Shown here piece after piece: positions 35,218 to 43,056 of a DNA stretch of 64,000 nucleotides (position 1 is its first letter; each line of letters starts with the position of its first letter). Where the stretch lies: the NCBI RefSeq assembly GCF_039872765.1, contig NZ_JBDPZC010000005.1:1-64000 (forward strand). Direction: 5' to 3'. A program made the position numbers and the translations under genes. The stretch is from Roseateles_B flavus. Its GTDB lineage: Bacteria > Pseudomonadota > Gammaproteobacteria > Burkholderiales > Burkholderiaceae_C. Below the pieces are notes generated by a model, which saw only the letters and a list, made by a program, of their open reading frames with translations, did not search any database and was not told the DNA's origin.

Positions 35218-35259
35218 GCCCTCGCCCTCGCCCTCGCCCTCGCCCTCGCCTTCGCCCTC
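35218..35259. repeat. GCCCTC hexamer repeat, seven units
   Basis: Six GCCCTC and one GCCTTC units in tandem, in the 3' untranslated region of the transglycosylase gene, just before its terminator. A possible slippage site, not coding. Confidence 0.9.
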
Positions 35260-35278
35260 AGGCCTGCAAGGCCATGCC

Positions 35279-35309
35279 AAGCCCCGGCGTCTCCCGCCCG
35301 GGGCTTTTT
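35279..35309 (+). terminator. intrinsic terminator of the SLT gene
   Basis: Nine-bp stem AAGCCCCGG / CCGGGGCTT with a 10-base loop followed by TTT; plus strand. Confidence 0.88.
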
Positions 35310-35391
35310 CCATTGCGCTAGCCCTGTGGAGGTCAAAGGAGACCGACCCTGCAGGTGTGGAATGGTCCCCCAGCCCGGCGGCGGGACCCGC

Positions 35392-35397
35392 TACACT
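35392..35397 (+). promoter_or_regulatory. candidate -10 of the glyA transcript
   Basis: TACACT, placed so that transcription would begin about seven bases on, right at the 5' edge of the riboswitch. No strong -35 is seen. Confidence 0.45.
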
Positions 35398-35401
35398 CCA
35401 C

Positions 35402-35525
35402 GGGCCGCGCAACTGGCGATGACGCCCCTGCTGCAGTGAGGGGCCAAGGTGGGTGACCACCGGGGAGCGCGGCTGCCTGTGCACCCCCGGTGGCCGGCAG
35501 ATCCGCCGTTCGCCTGGGCAGCCGA
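35402..35525 (+). ncRNA. ZTP riboswitch (pfl motif) upstream of glyA
   Basis: The leader carries the pfl-motif landmarks in order: GCAACTGGCGATGA (5' core), the hairpin GGTGG-GTGA-CCACC directly followed by CGGGGAGCG, and, after a variable stem, CCGTTCGCCTGGGCA, the conserved 3' segment that forms the pseudoknot and ZTP/ZMP pocket. Such riboswitches sense a shortage of 10-formyl-tetrahydrofolate and typically switch on purine and one-carbon genes, including glyA. A small stem AGCAT-CGAG-ATGCT followed by TTCTT (35533 on) could be the expression platform. Recognised by eye, not by a covariance model. Confidence 0.85.
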
Positions 35526-35592
35526 GCAAGGAGCATCGAGATGCTTTCTTGTGGTCCGGGCCCGGCTACAACCCTAGATTCCCACTGACACC

Positions 35593-36843
35593 ATGTTCGA
35601 CCGCACCCAATCCACCCTGGCCGCCATCGATCCCGACCTCTGGACTGCCATCCAGAACGAGAACCGCCGCCAGGAAGAGCACATCGAGCTGATCGCCTCC
35701 GAGAACTACACCTCGCCGGCCGTCATGCAGGCCCAGGGCAGCCAGCTGACCAACAAGTACGCCGAGGGCTACCCCGGCAAGCGCTACTACGGTGGCTGTG
35801 AGTATGTCGACGTCGTCGAGCAGCTGGCCATCGACCGCCTGAAGCAGCTCTTCGGCGCCCAGTTCGCCAATGTGCAGCCCAACTCCGGCTCGCAGGCCAA
35901 TCAGGGCGTGTTCTTCGGCCTGCTGCAGCCCGGCGACACCATCATGGGCATGAGCCTGGCCGAAGGCGGCCACCTGACGCACGGCATGCCGCTGAACATG
36001 TCGGGCAAGTGGTTCAAGGTCGTGTCCTACGGCCTCGACGCCAACGAAGCCATCGACTACGACGCCATGGAGCGCATCGCCCGCGAGCACAAGCCCAAGC
36101 TGATCATCGCTGGCGCATCCGCCTACTCGCTGCGCATCGACTTCGAGCGCTTCGGCAAGATCGCCAAGGAAATCGGCGCCTATTTCATGGTGGACATGGC
36201 CCACTATGCCGGCCTGATCGCCGCGGGCGTCTACCCCAACCCCCTGCCCCATGCCGACGTGGTGACCTCCACCACCCACAAGAGCCTGCGTGGCCCGCGC
36301 GGCGGCATCATCCTGACCAACAGCGAAGAGATCAGCAAGAAGATCAATTCGGCCATCTTCCCCGGCATCCAGGGCGGCCCGCTGATGCACGTCATCGCCG
36401 GCAAGGCCGTGGCCTTCAAGGAAGCCCTCAGCCCTGAGTTCAAGGCCTACCAGGAGCAGGTGGTCAAGAACGCCAAGGTGCTGGCCGAGACCCTGATCGA
36501 GCGCGGCCTGCGCATCGTGTCCGGCCGCACCGAGAGCCATGTCATGCTGGTGGATCTGCGTCCCAAGGGCCTGACCGGCAAGGAAGCCGAGGCCATCCTG
36601 GGCGCCGCCCACATGACCTGCAACAAGAACGGCATTCCCAACGATCCGCAGAAGCCCATGGTGACCAGCGGCATCCGTCTGGGCACGCCGGCCATGACCA
36701 CGCGCGGCTTCAAGGAAGAGCAGGTGCGCGCCACCGCCCACCTGATCGCCGACGTGCTCGACAAGCCGCACGACGAAGCCAACCTGGCCACGGTGCGCGA
36801 GAAGGTCGCTGCGCTGACCCGCCAGTTCCCCGTCTACCGCTAA
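35593..36843 (+). CDS. glyA: serine hydroxymethyltransferase
   Basis: 416 aa PLP enzyme interconverting serine and glycine and charging tetrahydrofolate. The PLP lysine is Lys230 in STTHKSLRGPRGG; the N terminus HIELIASENYTS and the YPGKRYYGGCEYVD stretch are typical. The ATG at 35593 lacks a strong ribosome site, which fits control by the upstream riboswitch. nrdR follows 15 bp later, so the two may share a transcript. Confidence 0.97.
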   Translation: MFDRTQSTLAAIDPDLWTAIQNENRRQEEHIELIASENYTSPAVMQAQGSQLTNKYAEGYPGKRYYGGCEYVDVVEQLAIDRLKQLFGAQFANVQPNSGSQANQGVFFGLLQPGDTIMGMSLAEGGHLTHGMPLNMSGKWFKVVSYGLDANEAIDYDAMERIAREHKPKLIIAGASAYSLRIDFERFGKIAKEIGAYFMVDMAHYAGLIAAGVYPNPLPHADVVTSTTHKSLRGPRGGIILTNSEEISKKINSAIFPGIQGGPLMHVIAGKAVAFKEALSPEFKAYQEQVVKNAKVLAETLIERGLRIVSGRTESHVMLVDLRPKGLTGKEAEAILGAAHMTCNKNGIPNDPQKPMVTSGIRLGTPAMTTRGFKEEQVRATAHLIADVLDKPHDEANLATVREKVAALTRQFPVYR

Positions 36844-36858
36844 GCCGGTCCGCCGCCG

Positions 36859-37302
36859 ATGCGTTGCCCCTTCTGTTCCCATCACGAAACCCAGGTCGCC
36901 GAGACCCGCGAGTCAGATGAGGGCGATGTGGTCCGCCGTCGGCGGCGCTGTCTGAGCTGCGACAAGCGCTTCACCACCTACGAACGGGCCGAGATCGCCC
37001 TGCCCGCGGTGGTCAAGAAGGACGGCACCCGCGCCGACTTCGACCCCGCCAAACTGCGGGCCTCCATGCAACTGGCCCTGCGCAAACGGCCGGTGAGCAT
37101 CGAGCAGATCGACGCTGCACTGGAGCGCATCCAGGACAAGCTGCTGACCAGCGGCGCCCGCGAGATCCCGTCCACCAAGCTCGGCGAGCTGGTCATGCGC
37201 GAGCTCAAGCGCATCGACAAAGTGGCCTACGTCCGCTTTGCCTCGGTCTACCGCAGCTTCGAGGACGTCGACGAATTCCGGCAGCTGATCCGGGACATCT
37301 GA
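36859..37302 (+). CDS. nrdR: transcriptional repressor NrdR
   Basis: 147 aa regulator of ribonucleotide reductase genes. Zinc-ribbon cysteines Cys3, Cys6, Cys31 and Cys34, then the ATP-cone domain (PAVVKKDGTRADFDPAKL). Position after glyA is common in proteobacteria. Confidence 0.96.
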   Translation: MRCPFCSHHETQVAETRESDEGDVVRRRRRCLSCDKRFTTYERAEIALPAVVKKDGTRADFDPAKLRASMQLALRKRPVSIEQIDAALERIQDKLLTSGAREIPSTKLGELVMRELKRIDKVAYVRFASVYRSFEDVDEFRQLIRDI

Positions 37303-37436
37303 CCCGGCAAATCCGCCGCGCTAACGCATAAAGTCCGCAGCCTTGCGGACCAGACCCGGCTGCCCTCACGCAGCCTGGGGATGCACCGCACCGGCACCGG
37401 TCCTACCCTGCAAGCCTTCCCTGACGAAGGCCTGCC

Positions 37437-38174
37437 GTGCGACCTCTTACTGCCCACATCCCGGCCCACATCCCGGCCCACCGCCCACCCCCGCTGCCAG
37501 GCCAGGCTCCGGCAGGACATCCTGCACGGCGTCCAGCACAGCCACCGGCTTCAGCCCCTGCCGCAGCCGCAGCGCCCCCTGCCGCAGCCCTTGCCGCTCC
37601 AAATCGGGCGCCCCTGCCGGCACCACGCCCAGCCCGTGCCCATCAGCAAGGCTTCGGGCTCATCAGCGCCCTCATCACCATGGCCGTGCTCGGCGTGCTG
37701 GGTCAGATCGCCTGGCCCGCACTGCAGAGCGCCGTCCTGCGCCGCCGCCTGGAGACGCTGGCGGTGGACTTCGCCCATGACCTGCAGCTGGCGCGGAGCC
37801 TCGCGCTCAGCGGGGAGCAGGCCTTGCGGCTCAGCGTCAAGCGCGTGCCCGGCGGGACTTGCTACGTGCTGCACCTTGCCCCGCATGACCGTTGCGTCTG
37901 CAGCGCCACCGGCGCCCACTGCGAAGCTGATGCCCCGCCCATCAGATACCGCTGGATCGCCAGCAGCAGCGGCACGCGGCTCATGGCCAATGTGCCGGGC
38001 GTCACCCTGCATCCCGGCGAGGGCTTTGTCACCAGCGCCGGCACCTTCCGGATCGAGCAGTCCGCCACGGGCCGTGGCATCTGGTACCTGCTGAGCCCAG
38101 CCGGACGCGTCCGCGCCTGCGCGCGGGAATGGGAGCCCAGTGCCCTGCCCCCGTGCCTGCCTCCGCTGGCCTGA
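37437..38174 (+). CDS. FimT/GspH-type minor pseudopilin
   Basis: About 245 aa from a GTG start. After a long Pro/Ala-rich leader (residues 1-72) comes the prepilin cleavage site QQG/FGLISALITM and a hydrophobic helix, then a Cys-containing C-terminal domain (CYVLHLAP...CVCSATGAHC). The residue at +5 is Ser, not Glu. The leader is far longer than the usual 5-25 residues and no in-frame later start was found, so the true start is uncertain. First gene of the minor-pilin cluster. Confidence 0.78.
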   Translation: MRPLTAHIPAHIPAHRPPPLPGQAPAGHPARRPAQPPASAPAAAAAPPAAALAAPNRAPLPAPRPARAHQQGFGLISALITMAVLGVLGQIAWPALQSAVLRRRLETLAVDFAHDLQLARSLALSGEQALRLSVKRVPGGTCYVLHLAPHDRCVCSATGAHCEADAPPIRYRWIASSSGTRLMANVPGVTLHPGEGFVTSAGTFRIEQSATGRGIWYLLSPAGRVRACAREWEPSALPPCLPPLA

Positions 38175-38203
38175 ACCCTGCCCGCAGCCCTAGGGAGCCC
38201 TCC

Positions 38204-38821
38204 ATGTACCTTTCACCGCCTTCCGAAGCGCCCAAGCCACGGCCCAGCCAGGCACGGCGCGCACGGCTTCCGGGCCCGCAGTGCCCCTGCGTGCCTGCGC
38301 CGGATGCCGCCATCGCGCCAACAGCACAGCAGCACTCCTCGGGCCCGCCACCGTCACGCGGGCAGCGGGCCGGGCTGAGCCTGGTCGAGCTCCTGGTGGC
38401 TCTCTGCATCACCGCCACCCTGGCCGCCCTCGCATGGCCGCACTTTCAAGGCGCCATGCACAGGGCCCGTCGCAGCGAAGCGCAGACGGCCTTGTCCGAG
38501 TTGCTGAACGCCCAAGCCCGCTACCGCAGCAGCCACCGGCGCTATGCAGGGAGCCTGGCGGAGCTTGGCTTCGGGACCAGCTCGCTGCAGCACTACCAGC
38601 TGCGCCTGCTCGACCTGCCCAAGGCCGCCGACGACGCCGACGACGCCGAAATCGAGCCCTTCAGCAAAGGTTTCGTCGCCCTGGCCACCCCGCTGCACAC
38701 CAGCCCCCAGGCCCATGACAGGACCTGCGCCGTCCTGAGCCTGACACTGGAAGGCCGGCAGCTCACCCACAACGCTTCAGATGCCACGGGCAGTCCCAGC
38801 GCCCCGTGCTGGCCCCAATGA
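38204..38821 (+). CDS. PilE-like type IV pilin protein
   Basis: 205 aa. Prepilin site QRAG/LSLVELLVALCITATLAALAW at residue 57, Glu at +5, then the typical pilin alpha-helix with ARRSEAQTALSELLNAQARYRSSHRRYAGSLAELGF. Start ATG 38204 follows AGGGAGC. The leader (57 residues) is unusually long. It ends with a four-base overlap with the PilW-like gene. Confidence 0.85.
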   Translation: MYLSPPSEAPKPRPSQARRARLPGPQCPCVPAPDAAIAPTAQQHSSGPPPSRGQRAGLSLVELLVALCITATLAALAWPHFQGAMHRARRSEAQTALSELLNAQARYRSSHRRYAGSLAELGFGTSSLQHYQLRLLDLPKAADDADDAEIEPFSKGFVALATPLHTSPQAHDRTCAVLSLTLEGRQLTHNASDATGSPSAPCWPQ

Positions 38822-39579
38822 GCAGCCTGCTGCAGCGCTCCAGCGCCCGGTCGCAGCCTTGCGGTCCTGGCCGGGGCAAGGCCACCCCGGGGAGCGGTCA
38901 GGGTGGATGGACCCTTGTGGACCTGATGGTCGGCATGGCGGTGGGCCTCTTCCTGTGCGCCGTGGCCGGCACCCTCATGCTCAGCCAGTGGCGCGAGCAC
39001 AGGCATCTGCTGGCAGAGACCCTTCTCCAGCAGGAACTGCGCAACGCCATCGCCCTGATGCGCCACGAAGTCCACCGCAGCGGTGCCGATCCTGCGGCCC
39101 ACGAGCTGATGCCCGAGCGCGGACGCCTGCCCTCACGCCCAGCTGAAGCCCCGCGCCTCCAACTGCTGCGGGGCGGCGCGCCCATCCCCGACGAAAGCGC
39201 CGGTGACGGCTTGCGCCTGGTTTACGTCCGGGCCGAAGCTGGGGAGGCCCGGCGGCGCATCGAGCGTGGCTTTCGCCTGCAGGGCACGCAGCTGCAATAC
39301 CTGCTGGAACACAGCTGGCAGCCCTGGAGCGACAGCAACACCGTCCGCTTCATCCGCATGGAAGTCCGCCTGGCCGGCTCGGAGGGCAGCCTGCCGGACG
39401 CCTGTCCCTGCGCCGGTTCCCCACGCGAGGTCCGGTCCTGCGACACCCGCCTGCAGGCGCAAACGCTCCACGTGCTGCTGGTGGGGCAGTCGCGCCTGGA
39501 CCCTCACACGGTGCGCAGCATCAGCAGCAGCATCCACGTTCGCAACCAACGCCTGGAATGGACCGCGGCCTCATGTTGA
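38818..39579 (+). CDS. PilW-like minor pilin
   Basis: 253 aa. Prepilin site GQGG/WTLVDLMVGMAVGLFLC at residue 30, with Asp at +5 where Glu is usual. The rest resembles PilW (LRNAIALMRHEVHRSGAD, LQYLLEHSWQPW). The ATG overlaps the previous stop (ATGA). PilW helps start pilus assembly and bring the minor pilins together at the tip. Confidence 0.85.
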   Translation: MSSLLQRSSARSQPCGPGRGKATPGSGQGGWTLVDLMVGMAVGLFLCAVAGTLMLSQWREHRHLLAETLLQQELRNAIALMRHEVHRSGADPAAHELMPERGRLPSRPAEAPRLQLLRGGAPIPDESAGDGLRLVYVRAEAGEARRRIERGFRLQGTQLQYLLEHSWQPWSDSNTVRFIRMEVRLAGSEGSLPDACPCAGSPREVRSCDTRLQAQTLHVLLVGQSRLDPHTVRSISSSIHVRNQRLEWTAASC

Positions 39580-39727
39580 GCTTTGACCCTGCGATCCGCA
39601 CCGGCCGCAGCCGCACCCGCCGCTACGCCAACAGCGGCAAGTGCCACCACGATCACGGTGGCGACCTCTGCGGCGAGGGCGGCGCGCAGATGCCCAGCGG
39701 CTGCGCTTCCGTCGACGCTCTTGGCAG

Positions 39728-39757
39728 GCACCGGGCCTTCCGCGGAAGGCCCGGTGC
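39728..39757. repeat. perfect 30-bp palindrome between pilW-like and pilX-like genes
   Basis: GCACCGGGCCTTCCG (39728-39742) is followed directly by its exact reverse complement (39743-39757). As RNA or extruded DNA it would be a stable GC stem. No U-run follows. The gap 39580-39899 otherwise holds no confident gene; an in-frame upstream extension of the next gene crosses it. Confidence 0.85.
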
Positions 39758-39899
39758 GTCGCCGGCCATGGGCTCGCACACTTCGTCCGCACGCCGGGCC
39801 ATTGCACCCGCCGAGTGGAACCCGGCGCCGTTCCGTCAGCCTCTGCATGCTGCAGCCCACATGACGGAGCCCATGGCCCCTTCAACCCACAAGGTCCGC

Positions 39900-41243
39900 A
39901 TGCCTACCCGACCCTCTGTTCGAGTCCACACCCTGACTCGCGCCCCGCGCCCCCTGGATCGACGGCATCCAGTAGCCGGCGTGGCCACGCTCGCCACGCT
40001 CATGGTCCTGCTGTTGCTCCTGGGCATGGTGGCCCTGCTGAGCAGCCGGGTGATACAGGGCGAGCAGATGGGCAGCGAGGCCCTTGTGCAGGGACATCAG
40101 CGCCAGAGCCTGCAGGAAAGCGGTCTGGACTGGGGCCTGCACCTGCTGAACAGCCCCCATCTCGACACCGCCTGCCGGCCCGGCACCAGCGAAGGCCCCG
40201 CCTTTGGAGACAGCGTGAGCCTGGTGGACGAGCGGGGGCACCGACAGGTGCGCCCGTCCTGGCAGGGGCGACCCTTTGCATGCACCGTCGACGCCGGCAC
40301 ATGGACTTGCCGCTGCCCCGATGGCAGCACACCCGCACCCAGTGCCAGCCCCTCTGATGGCGGGCACTTCACCGACCGACTTGCTCGCTTCAGCCTGGAA
40401 TTCCAGGGGCAGGAGCGTGCAGATGCTTCAGCCTGGCATCGACGGACGTTGCGCCTGCTGGCCCAGTCCTGTGCGGAGGGCCAGAGCCCCTGCGAACTGG
40501 TGGGCACGGCGGCGTCCAGTCCCATGCCTGACAAGGGGCAGGCGCAGCTGGTCGTGCTGTCCTCAGCGCTCGCACAAGCCCCCGGAAGCGCCGTGGTCGG
40601 CGCAGCCAAGGTGGACCTGCTCGGACTGGCTGACACGCGGGCCGGCCTGGCGCTGCCCCCCGATCCGGACAGCGCCTGGGTGCTGCAGGCGGGCGGCGAG
40701 GTGAGAGCCACCGCTGCTCACATCCAGGGGCCTCCGGGCAGCACGGCGGAGCGCCTGATCCGCCGCCTGGAGCCCGAGCTGGCCTTGCCGCCGGATGCCT
40801 TCTTCCAGCGCTACTTCGCCATGCCGCCTTCGCAGTACCGCGGACGCACCGGGCTGTCCGTGCTCGATTGCCGCGGCGTGCCGGACTGCAGCGCGGCCCT
40901 GGAGGCCCGCGTCCGGTCCGGCCATGCCTGGCTGTGGGTGCTGGGGCCCTTGCAACTGCGCAGCCCCCTCTCGCTGGGCAGCAGCGAGAACCCGTTGCTG
41001 CTTCTGTGCGATGACGCCCTGGACATCGACACCCCGCTGCAGTTCCACGGCCTGATCTACAGCCACGGCGCCGCCCGCCTGCATGCGGCGGCAGGCGTGC
41101 TGCGCATCGACGGTGCCCTGCTCGGCGCAGGGGCGATCACCCTGGCGGGCCAGGTGCAGATCGTCCATGACGCCCCACTGATGCGCCGGCTGAGTGATCT
41201 GAGAGGCAGCTGGGCGCGGCTGCCTGGAGGCTGGACCCCATGA
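39900..41243 (+). CDS. PilX-like minor pilin protein, extended
   Basis: 447 aa from ATG 39900 (AAGG six bases before). A hydrophobic segment (VATLATLMVLLLLLGMVALL) sits at about residues 27-46, after HPVAG, the atypical PilX-type processing region. The body is much longer than PilX (about 170-200 aa); the C-terminal 130 residues (DALDIDTPLQFHGLIYSHG, GVLRIDGALLGAGAITLAG) resemble the beta-helical tails of extended PilX-like proteins. The frame stays open to 39558, but that region is low in pilin features. Ends four bases into the next frame. Confidence 0.75.
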   Translation: MPTRPSVRVHTLTRAPRPLDRRHPVAGVATLATLMVLLLLLGMVALLSSRVIQGEQMGSEALVQGHQRQSLQESGLDWGLHLLNSPHLDTACRPGTSEGPAFGDSVSLVDERGHRQVRPSWQGRPFACTVDAGTWTCRCPDGSTPAPSASPSDGGHFTDRLARFSLEFQGQERADASAWHRRTLRLLAQSCAEGQSPCELVGTAASSPMPDKGQAQLVVLSSALAQAPGSAVVGAAKVDLLGLADTRAGLALPPDPDSAWVLQAGGEVRATAAHIQGPPGSTAERLIRRLEPELALPPDAFFQRYFAMPPSQYRGRTGLSVLDCRGVPDCSAALEARVRSGHAWLWVLGPLQLRSPLSLGSSENPLLLLCDDALDIDTPLQFHGLIYSHGAARLHAAAGVLRIDGALLGAGAITLAGQVQIVHDAPLMRRLSDLRGSWARLPGGWTP

Positions 41244-41269
41244 ACACCCGAACACCGCGGAGGCAAACC

Positions 41270-42517
41270 ATGAGAGCACACCCTGGCCATCGGCCGGCTC
41301 GCATGACAGGCTGGAGCCTGGTCGAGGCCTTGCTGGCCAGTCTTCTCCTGAGTGCCGGCATGCTGCTCTTGCTCAAGGGGCAGGCAAGCGCCCGCGCCTA
41401 CAGCGACTTCGCCCGCGAGCGCGCCGCGGCCGCGGTGCTGGCCGAAGCCAGGATCGAGCGCCTGCGCAGCGGCATGCTCGACGCAGCCCCGATCGAAGCC
41501 CATGGTGCTGCGGTCCATGGTTCGGCAGCCCGTGATTCGGCAACCCCGCTCGGCCCGAAAGCCGACGCGGCAGATGCCGGCCTCGACGCAGGCGAGACCA
41601 CCTGGCATGAGGATCTCGACAGCAGCCGCTATGGCTTTCGCCAGCGCGTGCTGAGCGGCCCCGAGGGGCCCTTGCAGGACATCGATCTGCAGCTGCGCTG
41701 GCAGGACAGATTCGGTGAATGGCAGGCCCTTCGATGGCCCGCCCGGCTGGCGCCCGCCCAGCCCGCCGCTGCGCTGCTGGCCTTCAGTGCGCAGGCCACC
41801 GGCGATGTGGCCCTGACCCGTGCACGCCATGCCGCGATCCCGGAGTCAGCCCGGCTGCTGGAACCGGGATGGCTGGCCTTCTCGCCTGAGGGCGATCCCG
41901 CACAAGCCTGGCTGATGGATGCCAGCACAGGCTGGGTCCTGGGCCTTTGCGAGCTAGGCGGGCGCAGTGTCGACGAGCTCCGGGTGGCCGACATCGCCGA
42001 TTGCCGCTCGCGCATGGTCGGTGGAGGCGCGTTGCTGCTCAGCGGGGAGATCCGTTTCGACCTGGAGGACAGCCCCTCGCCTGACAAACCACGGTCCACT
42101 GCCGTGCCGCTCACAGTCGTGCTGCACCTCAGCGATGCCGCGGCCTCGCCCGCGCCGCCACACTGCGTCAGCAATGCGTCCAGCGCAGTCGCCAGGGGAT
42201 TGCCGGTGGTGAACTACCACTGCCTGGTCTTTCCGCGCGGCCCGGACCAGCGATGGAGCGGCCGCAGCGAACTGGGCGGCACTGCCGCTGACCCGGAGCG
42301 ATTCCGTGTCTGCCGCTACAGCGCCGATCATGACCACGACGGGCGCATCAGCAACCCTGAGCACCCGCTGGACTACCTCAACGTCGATGGCCCGATGACC
42401 CAGCAGAACTTCCTGGTGATCCGCGCTGGTCTGCCCTGCCCTGGCGGCCTGCCACCGGATCCGGCCGCGGGCCGGCTCCTGGACCTCGGCACCCGGCCTC
42501 ATCAACCGCCGGAGTAG
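41270..42517 (+). CDS. PilV-like minor pilin, extended
   Basis: 415 aa. Prepilin site RMTG/WSLVEALLASLLLSAGM at residue 14 with Glu at +5. The ATG at 41270 has GGAGG six bases before it and gives a normal leader, so it is preferred to the ATG at 41240 that overlaps the previous gene. It is about twice the length of typical PilV; the C terminus contains DHDHDGRISNPEHPLDYLNVDGP, a Ca-binding-like Asp-rich loop. Last gene of the cluster; no pilY1 follows. Confidence 0.8.
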   Translation: MRAHPGHRPARMTGWSLVEALLASLLLSAGMLLLLKGQASARAYSDFARERAAAAVLAEARIERLRSGMLDAAPIEAHGAAVHGSAARDSATPLGPKADAADAGLDAGETTWHEDLDSSRYGFRQRVLSGPEGPLQDIDLQLRWQDRFGEWQALRWPARLAPAQPAAALLAFSAQATGDVALTRARHAAIPESARLLEPGWLAFSPEGDPAQAWLMDASTGWVLGLCELGGRSVDELRVADIADCRSRMVGGGALLLSGEIRFDLEDSPSPDKPRSTAVPLTVVLHLSDAAASPAPPHCVSNASSAVARGLPVVNYHCLVFPRGPDQRWSGRSELGGTAADPERFRVCRYSADHDHDGRISNPEHPLDYLNVDGPMTQQNFLVIRAGLPCPGGLPPDPAAGRLLDLGTRPHQPPE

Positions 42518-42548
42518 ACGGCGTCTCCATCGGCGTGGGTCAACGCAC

Positions 42549-42818
42549 CGTGGCACCACCCCTCACCGCACCACCCCTCACCGCACCACCCCTCACCGCA
42601 CCGTGCCTCACCGCACCGTGCCTCACCGCACCGTGCCTCACCGTGCCGTGCCTCACCGTGCCGTGCCTCACCGTGCCGTGCCGCGCGGTGCCGTGCGTTT
42701 CGGTGATGTGCGTTTCGGTGCCGTGCGGCACCTTGCTGTGCGGTGCTGTGAGGTTCTTTGCTGTGCCGCGCCGTGCCTTGCCGTACCTTGCGTTGCCTTG
42801 CCGCTCCTTGCATTGGCA
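42549..42818. repeat. 15-bp minisatellite, about 18 units
   Basis: Head-to-tail 15-mers: CACCGCACCACCCCT (42564, 42579), CACCGCACCGTGCCT (42594, 42609, 42624), CACCGTGCCGTGCCT (42639, 42654), then increasingly divergent units to about 42818. Neighbouring units differ by one or two bases so that the array grades smoothly from CACC-rich to TGCC/CTTG-rich. A 5-bp sub-period (CACCG/TGCCG/TGCCT) is also visible. All frames are open because the unit is a multiple of three. It lies between the pilV-like gene and ribD. Confidence 0.93.
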
Positions 42819-43056
42819 CGCAGGTCAGGAGCTACGGATGCGCCCACATCAGCACTCGGCGGGAGGGACACAGCCCAGGCGAGCGATCCCGCGCTCGCGT
42901 CGGCATCGGACGTCGCCGGGGCCTGCAGAGCGCGCTATTCTTCGCCCCGATCTGCCGCAGGGCAAAGCCTTGACGGGCAGCCAGGCCCGCCAAATTGCCG
43001 GCATGCTCCCGCGCCAACAGGTCAACACGCCAACCATCCACCCGCTGACACCCATC

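Noticed and set aside
42549..42818. CRISPR array
   Set aside because: The 15-bp units are contiguous and graded, with no unique spacers and no cas genes nearby.
42535..43056. In-frame N-terminal extension of RibD through the minisatellite
   Set aside because: The frame is open only because the 15-bp unit is divisible by three; the translated APPLT/VPCLT repeats do not resemble RibD and no ribosome site precedes the possible start.
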